NCBI RefSeq assembly: GCF_023898315.1
Contig: NC_064622.1
Location: 350,467,234 to 350,531,233 of the forward strand
DNA: 64,000 bases
Direction: 5' to 3'
From: Schistocerca nitens
Lineage: Eukaryota; Arthropoda; Insecta; Orthoptera; Acrididae
Shown here: in pieces, positions 43,186 to 54,486 of the stretch
Layout of the letters: every line of letters starts with the position of its first letter
How positions within the stretch are numbered: the first letter of the stretch is position 1
Notes under the pieces: generated by a model
What the model was told of the DNA's origin: nothing
The model's input: only the letters and a program-made list of their open reading frames with translations
Database searches by the model: none
Made by a program: the position numbers and the translations under genes

Positions 43186-44980
43186 GGCCGATGATAGTTA
43201 AAGTTAAACTTTCAAACCGTCATAGAAATGGCACCACTGGGCAGAATTACATCAAATTGCAACGGAATATTGTTGGAGAAGGGGGAAAACATATGGTGGA
43301 AGAAAAATAAATAGTTACAAAATGTAGTGAAAGATGGTGCTGTAAGCATCATAATTTAATAGTGGTAGACTACAAATGACAAATGAAACATACAGCAATG
43401 CCTAAGGTGTATGTTTGGCGCTAGACTGCATGGGTGTACAGGTGTGACACTATTAGTTGCGTAAGCCCATCCACTCCATCCACTACAGCAAGGTCATATC
43501 ACATCGGATGGGAAAAATCTGTTTTTAATTGTCCTGAGGCCATAAACAGCATAAAAAGCATTACTCACATTGGTGTTCAATTGCCCTGAGGCCAAAAATT
43601 GCATAAAAAGCATCAATCAAAATTAAATCGGGTTATTAATTTCTGAGTGACTGGTGCAAAACATGTTCCGTATGGTGTCCACTGTTTTCAGCAACAAGTT
43701 GAAATCGAGAAACAGCATGTTTCACAACTGATCGAAGTGTTACCGGGGTCACATTAAGAATGTGTTGCACAATGCATGCCTTCAATGCAGCTAAGTTTGC
43801 AATTGGAACACTGAACATAACATCTTTCAGGTAGCACCACAGCCAGAAGTCACACGGATTAAGGTCAGGTGATCGGGACGGCCAGGCTGTAGGTAAATGG
43901 CGGCTGATAATTCTAGCATTTCCGAAATGGCACTTCAGCTGCTGCTTAACTGGATTTGCAGTGTTCGGAGGTGTGTCACCTTGCATAAAAATGATCCCAT
44001 CCACACATCCTAGCTGTTGGAGAGCTAGAATGACATGGCTGCGCAAAAGACACTCGTGGCACTTACTAGTGACTGTACAGGTAACAGGTCTGGAAGCACC
44101 TATCACTTCGAAAAAATATGGCCCTATGATAAATGATGCCATAAACCTGCACCACACAGTGACCCTTTCAGAATGAAGTGGTACTGGTTGATTTGCGTGT
44201 GGATTTTCTGTTAGACATATTTGACAATTCTGTATAATGAAATATCCTGTCGGATGGAAGTGGGCTTCAACTGTCCACAAAATCTTCTACTGCCAATCAT
44301 TGTCTACTTCCATGTGAGCAAGAAATTCTAAAGCAAAGGTCTCTCTTGCCGGCAGGTGAACGGGAAGCAACTCTTGCACGTGGGTAATTTTGAATGGATA
44401 GCAAAGAAGGATGTTTCGTAGGATTTTATGCCCAATGTTTTGGCAATTCTCTGTGCACTACATGTTTCCACACCACTGCTCGTCTCCTCCTGCATTGCTG
44501 TGGCCACTGCTTCCACTGACATCAAAGCAATTCGTTTCCTCCCTCTACCAGGTTGCACACCAAAAGAACCCGTCTTTTTGAATTTCTGAATCATTTTCTC
44601 CAGACCCACAGCAGTCATCGGACCAACGTCTTTTTTCAAACCATTCAGTGTCCGGAACTTCTGCAGTGCAATATGTGCACAGTCATCATTCTTGCAATAC
44701 AGCTTTACAAGCAGAACACGATCCTGCATTGAGATAGTCATGGTGAGCGTTGCAGACACGAAAGATGAAAAAGCCATGTACCCAGCTTGTTTATACCAGC
44801 TTCAGTGGGCTGTGCGCATGCGAGGTGTTTTCATTCACATGTTCTGACACATACAGCACTATTTTTTTTGTGCCATACGTCTTCCCCCTTCTCCGATAAT
44901 ATTCTGTTGCAATTTGACTTCATTCTGACCAGTGGTGTTATTTCTGCAGCGTTTTGAAAGTTTAATTATAATCACCCTGC
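43186..44980 (-). mobile_element. Tc1/mariner-type transposon with about 110-130 bp terminal inverted repeats
   Basis: The left end (43186-43313) and right end (44861-44980) are inverted copies. Both contain TTAAACTTTCAAA, CACCACTGG, CAAATTGCAACRGAATATT (R is G or A) and GGAGAAGGGGGAA. The right end closes with GCAGGGTGATTATAATT in reverse complement. The transposase is on the minus strand. Two imperfect 50 bp units containing CATAAAAAGCAT lie in tandem at 43525-43620 inside the left end. The element sits inside the Helitron. Confidence 0.8.
43636..44777 (-). pseudogene. Tc1/mariner transposase with DUF4817-like N-terminus, broken
   Basis: The first piece (44328-44777) carries the N-terminal helix-turn-helix region: RVLLVKLYCKNDDCAHIALQ, KFRTLNGLKKDVGP and IQKFKKTGSFGVQPGRGRKR, as in DUF4817-containing arthropod transposases. 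The second piece (43636-44280) carries the catalytic core: EAHFHPTGYFIIQNCQI (first aspartate changed to V), FMQGDTPPN (second block shifted) and SPDLNPCDFWLWCYLKD (third block intact). A frameshift near 44290 separates the pieces, so the protein is inactive. Confidence 0.8.
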
Positions 44981-45039
44981 ATATTTCATCAGAAATCAAG
45001 AAACAGAAATTGATCAACAATTCGCTAATATCAGTGGAT

Positions 45040-45640
45040 TTAAATGAAAAGGAGTCTGAAATGTACAGAGGATCTTACAAAAATACAATCAACTGATTCA
45101 CATATTCCAAACGGCACTAGACTGAATGAATTCTGATGACTATAAAGTTATACGTCGAGCCAACATAAGACTGCATGGAGAACACACATGTCGATTTAAT
45201 GCACCTCAGGTAGACGATAATTTCCATAATTATCGTGGACAGTGAAAACGCAGGCTGTGACATAATTGTACAACGAAGAAGAGAAGGACTACATCATCTT
45301 GCAGATACACACCGTTCATATGATTCCCTCCGGTATCCATTAATATTTCTGCACAGTGAGTGCGGATATCATTTTAAAGTGAAACAAATTCAACCTGAAA
45401 CAGACGTAGAAACAAACCAAAAAATCATTTCCCAGGAGTTCTATACTTACTGCTTAGTGGTCAGAGACAGTGAAACATACAATCAAATTCTCAACACTCA
45501 CTATTTATTCCAACAATTCCTGGTCGATATGTATGCAAAAATGGAAGCGGAATAGATGCTTTATGTAAGACGAAATCAGAAGAAACAACACATTGAAGAA
45601 TACATACACAATCTCTTGTCAACTCTGCGAGTGAAGATGG
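45040..45640 (+). pseudogene. Helitron-like N domain, distal part
   Basis: The frames read VIRRANIRLHGEHTCRFNAP, then 45235-45555 DIIVQRRREGLHHLADTHRS, YDSLRYPLIFLHSECGYHF and LFQQFLVDMYAKMEAE. This is the characteristic Helitron_like_N block, including the QRR and THRSYDxLxYPL motifs. A stop follows at 45553, then VRRNQKKQHIEEYIHNL continues in frame. The Rep catalytic HUH motif and the helicase are not present. Confidence 0.8.
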
Positions 45641-45653
45641 GTACCCCAGCTAG

Positions 45654-46407
45654 TTGCAAAATACATTAATGAAATCTGTTGTTGATATTTGTAATGTTTC
45701 TAATTTACACCTGTCCACAGAAATCGACTGTCAGAAGGTGACGTTGTCTACCAGCTTTTCTTCAAATGCCTTCTGATATATGGTCTCAATTTCCTGATTT
45801 CCAGGGTGTGAATTTTACTCTCTCACATGACAACCTATTGATGGAGGATTACAAAGAGCCTTTGAAAAACATTGTTTATACATATATCTGTATTTCATGA
45901 CTTGTTACTGATTCAAACTTACATTTTCAATCATAAGTTTCAAATTTTTATGAATTACACATACACCCTATGTGTGTACTGTTAGAACCAGCTAGAATAC
46001 AATTTCTAGGCCTCAGTTCTGGAGATTTGCAAAAACTAACATATATATTAGGAAAAGACAGTAGTGGGGGGAGAGTGGCAGGCGAGAGCGATTAACAGTT
46101 CAGTTAAGCTGTTGTTTGGTTTTCTAGTGTTCAGACAATCAATGATCTACTGTACTATGATTTTACATTCATCCTTCCTAACTCAGTAATGATGATTTAT
46201 TCTGTGGACAAAATAACAACTAATACAACAATTGATTGCTTCTTTGAATGATAGTAATGGGCTTGCTCCTCGCCCATGTATTATTTATATGGTTTGTGTT
46301 TACTGAATTCATGCAGCAGTTCCTTCAAAAACAATTTGTATAGTCAGCAACAAAACACAAATTGGAAAGTAATAAACTGTTATATAAGTTTAAGAATCTC
46401 TAGTTCT
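45654..46407. other. Stretch without a gene
   Basis: No domain, RNA or clear repeat boundary seen. Probably host intergenic DNA between the Helitron and the mariner element. Confidence 0.35.
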
Positions 46408-46409
46408 TA

Positions 46410-47618
46410 TGAGGTGTGATCAAAAAGTAACAGGAATTTTTGTTTTTATTAAAGAATCTTTATTTAGTCATCAGCATCAGATTTGTCCCTATCGAAGTAA
46501 CCCCCCCCCCCCCACCCTTGTATGTAATACACTTGTGCCAGCACTTTTTCCAATCTTAGAAACACTTCTGGAACTCACTTCTCATTATGATGTTAAGCTC
46601 CTTCAGTGATTCTGTTTCTATGTCGTCAGGGGTGGCAAGATGATATCCTTTCATGGTTCTCTTCAGCTTTGGGAATAGAAAGAAGTTGCAGGGGGCCATG
46701 TACAATGAATATCATGGCTGAGGTAACACAACGGTTTTGTTTTTTGCCAAAAAATCATGAACAAGCATTGACTTGTGAGAGGAAGCATTATCATGATGCA
46801 ATTTCCACAAGTGGTTTTGCTACAATTCTTGTCATTTTCTTTTCATTACTTCACTACATAACTTCCAGGTACTACTCCTTACTGACTGTAGGATTGTAGG
46901 ATTACAGTGGTATAGGGCATCATGAGTACGATGCGCTATCCTCTTGCAATCAAAGAAAACTGTGAGAAGAATCTTCACGTGTGATCAAAGGTGTCGAATT
47001 TTTTTCGGTCTTGGCACTTCAAGCAGTTTCCACTGGGATTACTGGGCCTTGGTTTCGACGTAGTACCTGTATACTCTTGTTTTGTCACCCGATACGACCT
47101 TCTTTAGATGTTCTGGATCATTGTTGACTTAATTCAGCAATTACTGAGTGATTTCTAAGCGATGTCATTTTTGGTTGAAATTCATAAATTTTAGAATAAA
47201 CTTTGCTACATGTTCATGTCCAAAACATAAAAACAAAGCTTGGCATGAACCACAGGATTTGTGGCATCATCAGAAACCTCTCCGATGGTGATTCAGCGAT
47301 TTTCCAGTAAGTGATGTGCTTGCACATCCAAGGTGGTTGTTGTCCTCTGTATCTTCGTGACCCTCTCTGAAATGTTTATACCACTCATAAACTCTTGTCT
47401 TACTCATAGTAGATTCGCCAAAAGCCAAAGTCAACATTTGGAATGCAGTGCTGCCCTTTATTCCATTTTTTAAGTGGAATTTAATGCATATTCTTTGATC
47501 CATCTTTTTTGAAAGTAAAAATTTTCTGAGCAGTGTACCAACAACATAAAAAAGAATTGAAAGCAGGAAGTAGAAAGACTGAAATTAAAAATTCTTGCTA
47601 CGTTTTGATCGCACCTCA
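46410..47618 (-). mobile_element. Mariner element, 1209 bp, defective transposase
   Basis: Termini TGAGGTGTGATCAAAAAGTA (left) and, in reverse complement, TGAGGTGCGATCAAAACGTA (right) are flanked by TA (46408-46409 and 47619-47620). The transposase on the minus strand begins at 47503 with MDQRICIKFHLKNGIKGSTA and a helix-turn-helix ending VYEWYKHFREGHED. The first catalytic block reads VSGDKTRVYRYYVETKAQ, keeping the D but losing the E of DES. The second reads LHHDNASSH. In the third the aspartate has become N (APCNFFLF). A run of 13 C (46501-46513) adds to the damage. Confidence 0.85.
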
Positions 47619-47620
47619 TA

Positions 47621-48064
47621 TGTAATGGCTCACATTAGATTAGTGAATAAACACTTTGTATGTCTTGGATAACATGATTTTTTACCAAAAAATTGCTGGT
47701 GTTTGGAATGAGTTCTCTCACTCTGCTACCTCATTTGAGTTCAAGGAATGAAAGTACGTGAAGTAAATCACATGAAGCGTATTACAGGTACAGAGGATGG
47801 GCACTATTCTGGCTGTTTAGGTAAATATGTTCATCTTCTGCAAGAGATCATGATAGACTGTGATAGCCTCTCATCAGTTCTGTGCCTGAGATATCTGATG
47901 TCTTCCTCTTCATATGCCAAGTCCACATCTAAGGGGCAAAAATGTAATCTTAACATGACTACATGTGTGAAGCTAAATATATTGCATCAAAAGGTAAATT
48001 CACTTGAGGAATTTACGAAATTACACAGAGAAGGAATGACTGGCTAGTAATTACTGTCAGGAGG
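47621..48064. other. Stretch without a gene
   Basis: The short plus-strand frame at 47748-48047 shows no family motif and no splice signals that I trust. Nothing else is seen. Confidence 0.3.
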
Positions 48065-48166
48065 CAAAATTCCAATGGATGTCACTTGCGCGGGTACTGA
48101 ATCGGTGGCAGCAAGTGGTCCAGTGGCGTAAACTGCCTCCCCAGTCCCTTCACGCCTTTCTCAGCC

Positions 48167-51100
48167 ATGGACAATACCATGCTCCAGTGGAACTGCAGGA
48201 GTTTCTTCCACCATCTAGCTGAGCTCCGACAATTTCTCAGCCTTCACCCTTTCCTCTGTATTGCTCTACAAGAAACTTGGTTTCTGGCAATGCGAACCCC
48301 CGCCCTCCGTGGCTATTGGGGTTATTATAGGAACTGGGCAGCTTATGAAAGGGTGTCTGGTGGTGTCTGCATCTACGTTCTTCACTCCCTTCACAACGAG
48401 TCTGTCCCTCTACAAACACCTTTAGAAGCGGTCGCTGTTCGGGTATGGACGCCACAGGCTGTTACTATCTCCAGTCATTATCTTCCACCGGATGGTGATG
48501 TCCCACAGCATGTCCTGGCTGCGCTGATAGCCCAATTGCCGCCACCTTTCCTGTTACTGGGCGACTGTAACACCCATAACCCTCTGTGGGGTGGGTCAGT
48601 GGCAACAGGTCGAGGCGCAACCGTTGAGAATGTATTGACACAGCTCGACCTTTCCATTTTAAATGATGGTGCCTTCACACATTTCAGTGTGGCGCACGGC
48701 ACGTACTCCGCCATCGACCTTTCGATCTGCAGCCGTAGCCTCTTACCATCTGTCCAATAGAGTGTGCATGACGATCTGTGTGGTAGTGACCACTTTCCGA
48801 TCTTTCTGTCACTGCCACAGCGTCACTCTTCTGGGTGCCCTTGCAGATGGGCTCTGAATAAGGCTGACTGGGACTTGTTCTCCTCCACTGCCGCCATTGC
48901 GCCTATTTCTCATGAAGCCGTTGATGCGGTGGTTCACTCGCTCACCACTGGCATTATTACTGCCGCAGAATCTGCCATTCCCCTTTCTTCTGGGTCCCCT
49001 TGGCGGAGGACTGTGTCTTGGTGGTCGCCTGTGATCGCCGAGGCGATTAAAGATCGCAGGCGGGCGCTCCAGTGTCACAAGCGGCATCCCTCATTAGAAA
49101 ACCTCATCGCCCTTAAACGGCTCCGTGCGCAGGCCCGCTGCATCATTCGCCAACACAAGCAGGAGTGCTGGGAACGGTATGTCTCCGCCATTGGCCTCCG
49201 TATCTCTCCATCGCAGGTTTGGGCGAAGATTAGACACCTCTATGGCTATTGGACCCCTGTCAGCATCCCTGCCGTCTCACTGAATGGAGCAGTTTGTACT
49301 GACTCCGACGTAATTGCAAACCGCTCAGCAGACCATTTTGCTCTCAGTTCTTCTTCTGCGAATTACCCACTGGCCTTCTGCTCCATTAAAGAGCGGTTGG
49401 AACATCGGAGACTTTCATTTCACACCCGCCATCCTGAATCCTACAATGTTCCATTCAGTGAGTGGGAATTCCACAGTGCCCTAGCCGCTTGCCCTGATAC
49501 AGCTCCCGGGCCAGATCGCATCCACTGTCAGATGCTGAAACACCTCTCAGTGGAATGCCAGCGACGCCTCCTTGACCTTTACAACCGTATCTGGGTCTAG
49601 GGTGAGTTTCCGTTGCAATGGCGGGAAAACATTGTTATCAGGCAGCGCGAACGTCAGCCTGAGCACAGCTAAAAGGGTACACTCCAACAAAATGTGGACC
49701 ACCATCAAAACGGATCTGCAACGACATAGAGATGGGGCCTCTCGTTTTGAAACCTGGCAAGAACCCATTGGAGGTGGACAGCTACCGCCCCATTAACCTC
49801 ACCAACGTCCTTTGCAAGTTGCTCGAACGCATGGTGAGCTTGCGGTTGAGTTGGGTACTCGAGTCTCGGGGCCTTCTGGCTCCGTCTCAGGGTGGGTTCC
49901 GTAAAGGCCACTCTGCCGCTGACTATCTGGTGAGCCTGGAGTCAGCCATCCGTACGGCCTTTGCCCGCTGTCAGCACCTCGTCGCCCCCTTTTTCGACAT
50001 GCGGAAGGCATACGATACGACATGGCGCCATCACATCCTCTCTATGCTTCATGGTTGGGGTCTTCGGGGTCCACTGCCGATTTTCCTACGAACTTTTCTG
50101 TCACATCGTACCTTCCGTGTGCAAGTCGCGGCCTCCCGTAGTTCCTCCCAAGTTCGGAAGAACGGGGTACCACAAGGATCAGTCCTAAGTGTCTGCCTGT
50201 TTTTAATTGCAGTTAACGGGCTCGCTGTGGTGGTGGGAACGTCTGTCTCAGCTTCCTTGTATGCTGACGACTTCTGCCTCTACTATAGCTCCATTGGCAT
50301 GGCAGCTGCTGAACGTCAGCTGCAGAGCGCTATCCGCAAGGCGCAGTCTTGGGCTGTAGCGCATGGCTTCCAGTTTTCGGCTGCCAAGACCTGCGTTATG
50401 CATTTCTGCCGGCGACAAACAGTTCACCCTGAGCCACGGCTTTATCTTGCCGGTGAACTTCTTGCTGTGGTGGAGACACATCGGTTTTTGGGTGTGGTTT
50501 TTGATGCCTGGTTGACTTGGCTCCCCCATATTCGGCAGCGTAAACAGATGTGTTGGCGGCATCTTCATGCTCTGCGATGCTTGAGCCACACCAGCTGGGC
50601 GCCGACCGATCTACCCTCTTATGGCTTTACCAGGTGTTAATCCAGTCCCGTCTGGATTATGGGAGCCTGGCTTATGGTTCAGCATCCCCATCTGTGTTGC
50701 AGGTGCTGGACCCAATCCTTCACAGCAGGATCAGACTTGCCACTGGTGCTCTCCGGACCAGCCCTGTGGACAGCATACTTGTGGAGGCAGGTGTCCCTCC
50801 ACTGTGGTTACGGCGCCAACGTTTACTGGCTGCTTATGCTACGCATGTTTGTAGCTTGCCCGGGCATCCTAATTATCGTCTCCTTTTCCCTCAGTCGGTC
50901 GTCCATCTCCCAGAACGTCGACCCCGCTCGGGTTGTACGATTGCGGTCCGCGTCAGAGAGCTTCTCTCTGGGATTGGGGTTTTCCCCTCTTCCACCTCCT
51001 TTCCAGGACCCTCTGTGTACACCCCCGTGGTGTGCACTGCCCTTGCCTTCGGCTCGAATTGGCACGGCCCGAAGGACTCAGTCCCTCTGGAGGCCTTCTG

Positions 51101-51949
51101 CCGCCGCTTTCTTTCCATCCTTGCCACGTATCAGGGCTCTGGCGTTGTTTACACTGATGGTTCGATGGTTGCTGGTCGTGTCAGTTATGCTCTCACTCTA
51201 GGAGACCACTACTTTGCGAACAACATTCATTGCCGGCTGCCTGCAGCGTTTTCACTGCTGAGCTCGCCATCTTTTGTGCCCTAGAGTATATCCGCTCCTG
51301 CTCAGGTGTGTCCTTCGTTATCTGTAGCGACTCCCTGAGCAGTTTACGAGCTAACGACCAGTGCTTCCCTCGCTCTTGTCTGGTGATGGCTGTCCAGGAG
51401 TCCCTCCATACTCTTGCCCGTTGCGGCCGCTCTGTGGTCTTTGTGTGGACCCCTGGTCATGTCGGCATCTCGGGCAATGAACATGTTGACCGCCTAGCCA
51501 AACAGGTCACCAATGAACTAACTCTGGACATTGGCCTCCCTGAGACTGATTTGCGAGCTGTCTTACGCTGCAAAGTTTTCAAGCTTTGGGACACTGAATG
51601 GCGTGCCCTGCCTTCATCAAACTAATTTCGGACCATCAAGGAGGCTACTGGTGTGTGCCGCTCCTCCTTGCGGGTCTCTCGCAAGGAGTCTGTTGTCCTC
51701 TGCCGGCTGCACATTGGGCACACTTGGATGACGCACGGCCACTTATTGCGCCGAGAGGCCCCACCTCTATGTTGTTGCAGGTCTGTTTTGACGGTGGTCC
51801 ACATTTTGTTGGAGTGTACCCTTTTAGCTGTGCTCAGGCTGACGTTCTCGCTGCCTGACATGCTCCCTGCCCTTTTAAAAGACGACACTGCCAAGGCAGG
51901 CTTAGTTTTGCGTTTTATTCGGTCAGGGGGCTTTTATCGCTTAATCTAA
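48167..51949 (+). pseudogene. LINE copy 2 ORF2: endonuclease, RT, RNase H, C-terminal knuckle
   Basis: The endonuclease covers 48167-48840 (LQWNCRS, ALQETWF, GDCNTHNPLWGG, YSAIDLSI, and GSDHFPIF after a stop at 48758). The RT covers 49000-50600: [25 protein letters not shown] (motif A), [10 protein letters not shown] (motif B) and YADD at 50260-50271, all intact. RNase H covers 51140-51530 (YTDGSM, FTAELAIF, CSDSLSSL, NEHVDRLAKQ). A Cys/His-rich tail reads HILLECTLL near 51800. The defects are a stop at 48758, a stop at 49598, the 98 bp inverted insertion, and frameshifts near 50600, 51250 and 51640. Confidence 0.9.
49640..49737 (-). repeat. 98 bp inverted copy of the LINE's own 3' end inside its RT
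   Basis: This segment is the reverse complement of 51759-51856 with only a handful of mismatches; the block AACAAAATGTGGACCACC matches it with no change. It splits the RT exactly between ATTGTTATC and CCTCTCGTTTTG. Deleting it restores the frame and the expected conserved spacing before LKPGKNP. Copy 1 has no such segment at that place. Confidence 0.85.
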
Positions 51950-52021
51950 GTGTTTGTCTTTTTTTGTGTTGAGTCTGGCCTTTGGCCTACGATTTTAGAC
52001 TGAGTTTTTAATGTGTTTCCC

Positions 52022-52066
52022 AGTGGTTGGCTTTTCCTTTTTTGTCTCTATGGTCGGCCAACCACT
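52022..52066 (+). other. Conserved 3' UTR stem-loop, LINE copy 2
   Basis: AGTGGTTGGC (52022-52031) pairs with GCCAACCACT (52057-52066). The stem and loop position match copy 1 with a paired C-G to T-A exchange. Confidence 0.7.
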
Positions 52067-52194
52067 GTCACACTCTGTGTAATTTTTATTCCTTTTGTCT
52101 TGTATCTGTCTAAGTCTGTCTTGTCCTGTGTCATCTGTCATCTTTTCCATTGTTCATTTTTATTATGTGTGGGTGTTTTTAAGTTTTGGAAAAA

Positions 52195-52223
52195 GGGACC
52201 GATGACCATAGCAGTCTGGTCCC
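52195..52223 (+). other. LINE copy 2 terminal hairpin shared with SINE tail
   Basis: GGGACC (52195-52200) and GGTCCC (52218-52223) enclose GATGACC and a short loop. It lies about 20 bases before the 3' end. The SINE at 39082-39325 ends with the same design, with GAGACC and GGTCTC as the stem. Confidence 0.75.
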
Positions 52224-52259
52224 TTCAATACCACAAACCAACTGATACTCTAATACTGT

Positions 52260-53688
52260 TTGTGATCTACATTTTATAACTGTGATTACTGGAACTGTAT
52301 GCTGCATTTCTGAATTAAAAAGGAGTTCTCATAAATCTAATAAAAGTCTGTAGAATGCCGTCGGTGGCCCTTCATGAATTAAATTAAGAACTTCACTGGG
52401 AGTAGGCTTGTATGTCCAAATATTTCATGTAACAGTTTACCTGTAATTTGCGTCTTAATATTTGCCAGTGCAGAAACCAGTGCTCCATTGTTTGGCATTC
52501 AGTACGAATCTTATGTCAGTTTGTTGCAATAGTTCTTCAAGAGATGTAGTCCACTCTGAAAGGGAAATGTCCTACAAGTGTTAGAAGAAAAATTGTCACG
52601 TGTTTGTTTGTTAGGAGGCATATTGCAGTCATTGTCTTTGAAGGTTGGACGAATATAACAACATAGTTACCTCAATTTGTTTATATATTACATATTATTT
52701 ATATGAGTTAGCTGGGTGTTAGTTGCAAGCTAAAGGGCAGTAAATAAGTTAAACTAAATATTTCTATATGCTGTGTTGTCTTCTTATATGCAGTAGTTTA
52801 TTCCTGCTGAATTCTCAAATAGTATTCATTGCCTATGACTCAGTGTGCTTTGTGAGTTATATCTTAATGAAACTGATTCAATCAAAAGAAAAATTCATTT
52901 GAGAACACTGAAACTGAGAGACCACTGCTGGCCTCTACTTAATTTTGGAAGGTGAAATGTTTAATTCTGCCGATACATACAGAAAAATGCATGACACTAT
53001 CTTCACTTTTGGAACAACTAGTTCCTTTCTCAGGATGGAGAATATTGAGGAATTCTAAAAGGAACTGGAAACGTAGTCCCCTTCCTCGCTGATGGTGACT
53101 TGTGTATTATTACTATTTGTAGAACGTTTTTCTACCATAGGAGAGGAACATAGTGGCAAGAAAGAGAGGCGTGGGGGCTGATTTTGTTGTCCTGAGACGA
53201 GGTTAACATTTGTGACTACCACAAAGCATGTAGTATTATTGAGTGGTGGTAGGCAATTTGTGTTCATGATGTGCTGATTTGTGTGACAAAAAGAGCTCAG
53301 TAACCATGTTGGGAGTATTTTGAAGCTCACTACACTGCTTCTCTCAGCTGAAATGGGACTTGGGTCTTCCTCATATTACATCACAACATGTGACAGCATT
53401 GTTCAAATCTTTCACGGGCCCTAGTATTACTAGGCCAGTGATGGAGAACAATTAGTTCCAGTTGTGCAACTGGCAGAAAGTTGTGGTTAGATAAGGCTGT
53501 TCTGGACTGTAACAAACACTAATCTGTACTGTTAATGCTACAACATTCTTGCTAGTTGAAAGTGCATGTACTTAGTAATTAAAGTGCAAGTAGTTCATTA
53601 TTCTTTTAGTACACTGATACATTAATGCACATTTTGAAAGTATGATTTGCTTTGAAAAATGTTAAGTCTTTTCCTCTGAATGTTACAG
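52260..53688. other. Stretch upstream of the host exon, no coding exon recognised
   Basis: No repeat or domain is recognised. The minus-strand frame at 53055-53330 (92 codons, Asn/Ser-rich) has no family motif. If the exon at 53689 is not the first, this is intron; a good pyrimidine tract precedes the acceptor at 53687-53688. Confidence 0.4.
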
Positions 53689-54486
53689 GAGAAAATGAAG
53701 AAATTTACCAATTACAGGAGGATTGTTCAAGTATCTGACTCTGAAAGTGATGATGATATTGTCACTACTTCACCAACTATGGAGTCAAGTATCAGAACCA
53801 ATTCACTGTGCCGAAGCAGAATCTTTTGCATTCCCAGGAAGGTGGCACAAAGTCCTAAGACTGAAAGTGTGCCAGAGCATCCATTGTCCACCGTAATAGA
53901 TGACTCTGACTTTCTTGATGCTTCTGATGATAATGACATATTTAATTCAACAAAAAGTTCCACCAGTGAGAATTGTGTATCAGATAATGAGACATGTGAA
54001 AGGAAAGTACAAAATCATTTGGAAGATTCACTTAGTGTTTCAAATAATAATGCCTCTTGCAACGAAACTGATCTTGTGAATAATATTTCAGATAGTGAGG
54101 ACTCTGAATTGGCAGTATCAAGTAATTTGAAGGATTCATTTGAGGTTGAATCCAGTAATAACGCCTCTTGTGATGTGATTGATGTGTCTTCAGACTCCAG
54201 TGATGATTTTGTGGATGCTAAAAGTGAGCCAGTTGTGTGTGCTCCTACATCAGGGCAAAAAGATAATGGTGATATAAACCTCATTGCCTCACCAGTTTCA
54301 TCAGAAGACTCTGAGAAAAATCTTGACAAGGATAGTGGTGCAAATATTGCTTTGACATCAGAAATTGCAAACAATTCCGAAGATAGGCGCTCAACGTATT
54401 TTTCAGCATTTGACCTCGATGATTTGAGGAAGAGCCTGCCATTTGTCCCAAAACAGAGGACAGGCAGCCACCATCAACAGAAAAAA
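53689..54486 (+). CDS. Host gene exon: acidic Ser/Asp-rich protein of unknown identity
   Basis: The exon is 798 bp (266 codons). An acceptor AG at 53687-53688 follows a pyrimidine-rich stretch, and a donor GTAAGT lies at 54487. Both borders are phase 0. A start is possible at the in-frame ATG 53695, or the exon may continue an upstream one. The translation is low-complexity and acidic: repeated clusters such as VSDSESDDD, SDFLDASDDNDIF and VSSDSSDDFVDAKSE, many of casein-kinase-2 type, with few hydrophobic segments and no membrane helix. Near the end FDLDDLRKSLPFVPK looks like a short interaction motif. Acidic nuclear proteins, including GCNA-like proteins, have such N-termini, but I cannot assign it. 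Confidence 0.75.

Larger units (their letters stand above)
41985..45653 (+). mobile_element. Helitron relic, split by a mariner-like element
   Basis: Two parts of a Helitron Rep protein are present, 42528-43180 and 45040-45640, with a mariner-like element at 43186-44980 between them. The right end may be CTAG at 45650-45653 followed by T, as Helitrons require. Just upstream TGGG and CCCA form a small hairpin around TAC. The left end near 41985-41990 (a TC) is uncertain. The helicase half of the protein is absent, so this copy was truncated or non-autonomous before the mariner insertion. A promoter-like region with heat-shock-element repeats lies at 42125-42345. Confidence 0.7.
48065..52243 (+). 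mobile_element. LINE copy 2: 5'-truncated I/R1/LOA-like retrotransposon
   Basis: It starts within the end of ORF1 (GAATCGGTGGCAGCAAGTGG matches copy 1 at 33343-33365) and runs through ORF2 and the 3' UTR to an ACCACAAACCAAC tail at about 52243. It is better preserved than copy 1, with four long open frames, and therefore younger. It carries a 98 bp inverted segment of its own 3' end at 49640-49737. A clear target duplication was not found. Confidence 0.85.

Noticed and set aside
43086-43310. 74-codon plus-strand ORF
   Set aside because: Most of it is the left terminal inverted repeat of the mariner-type element.
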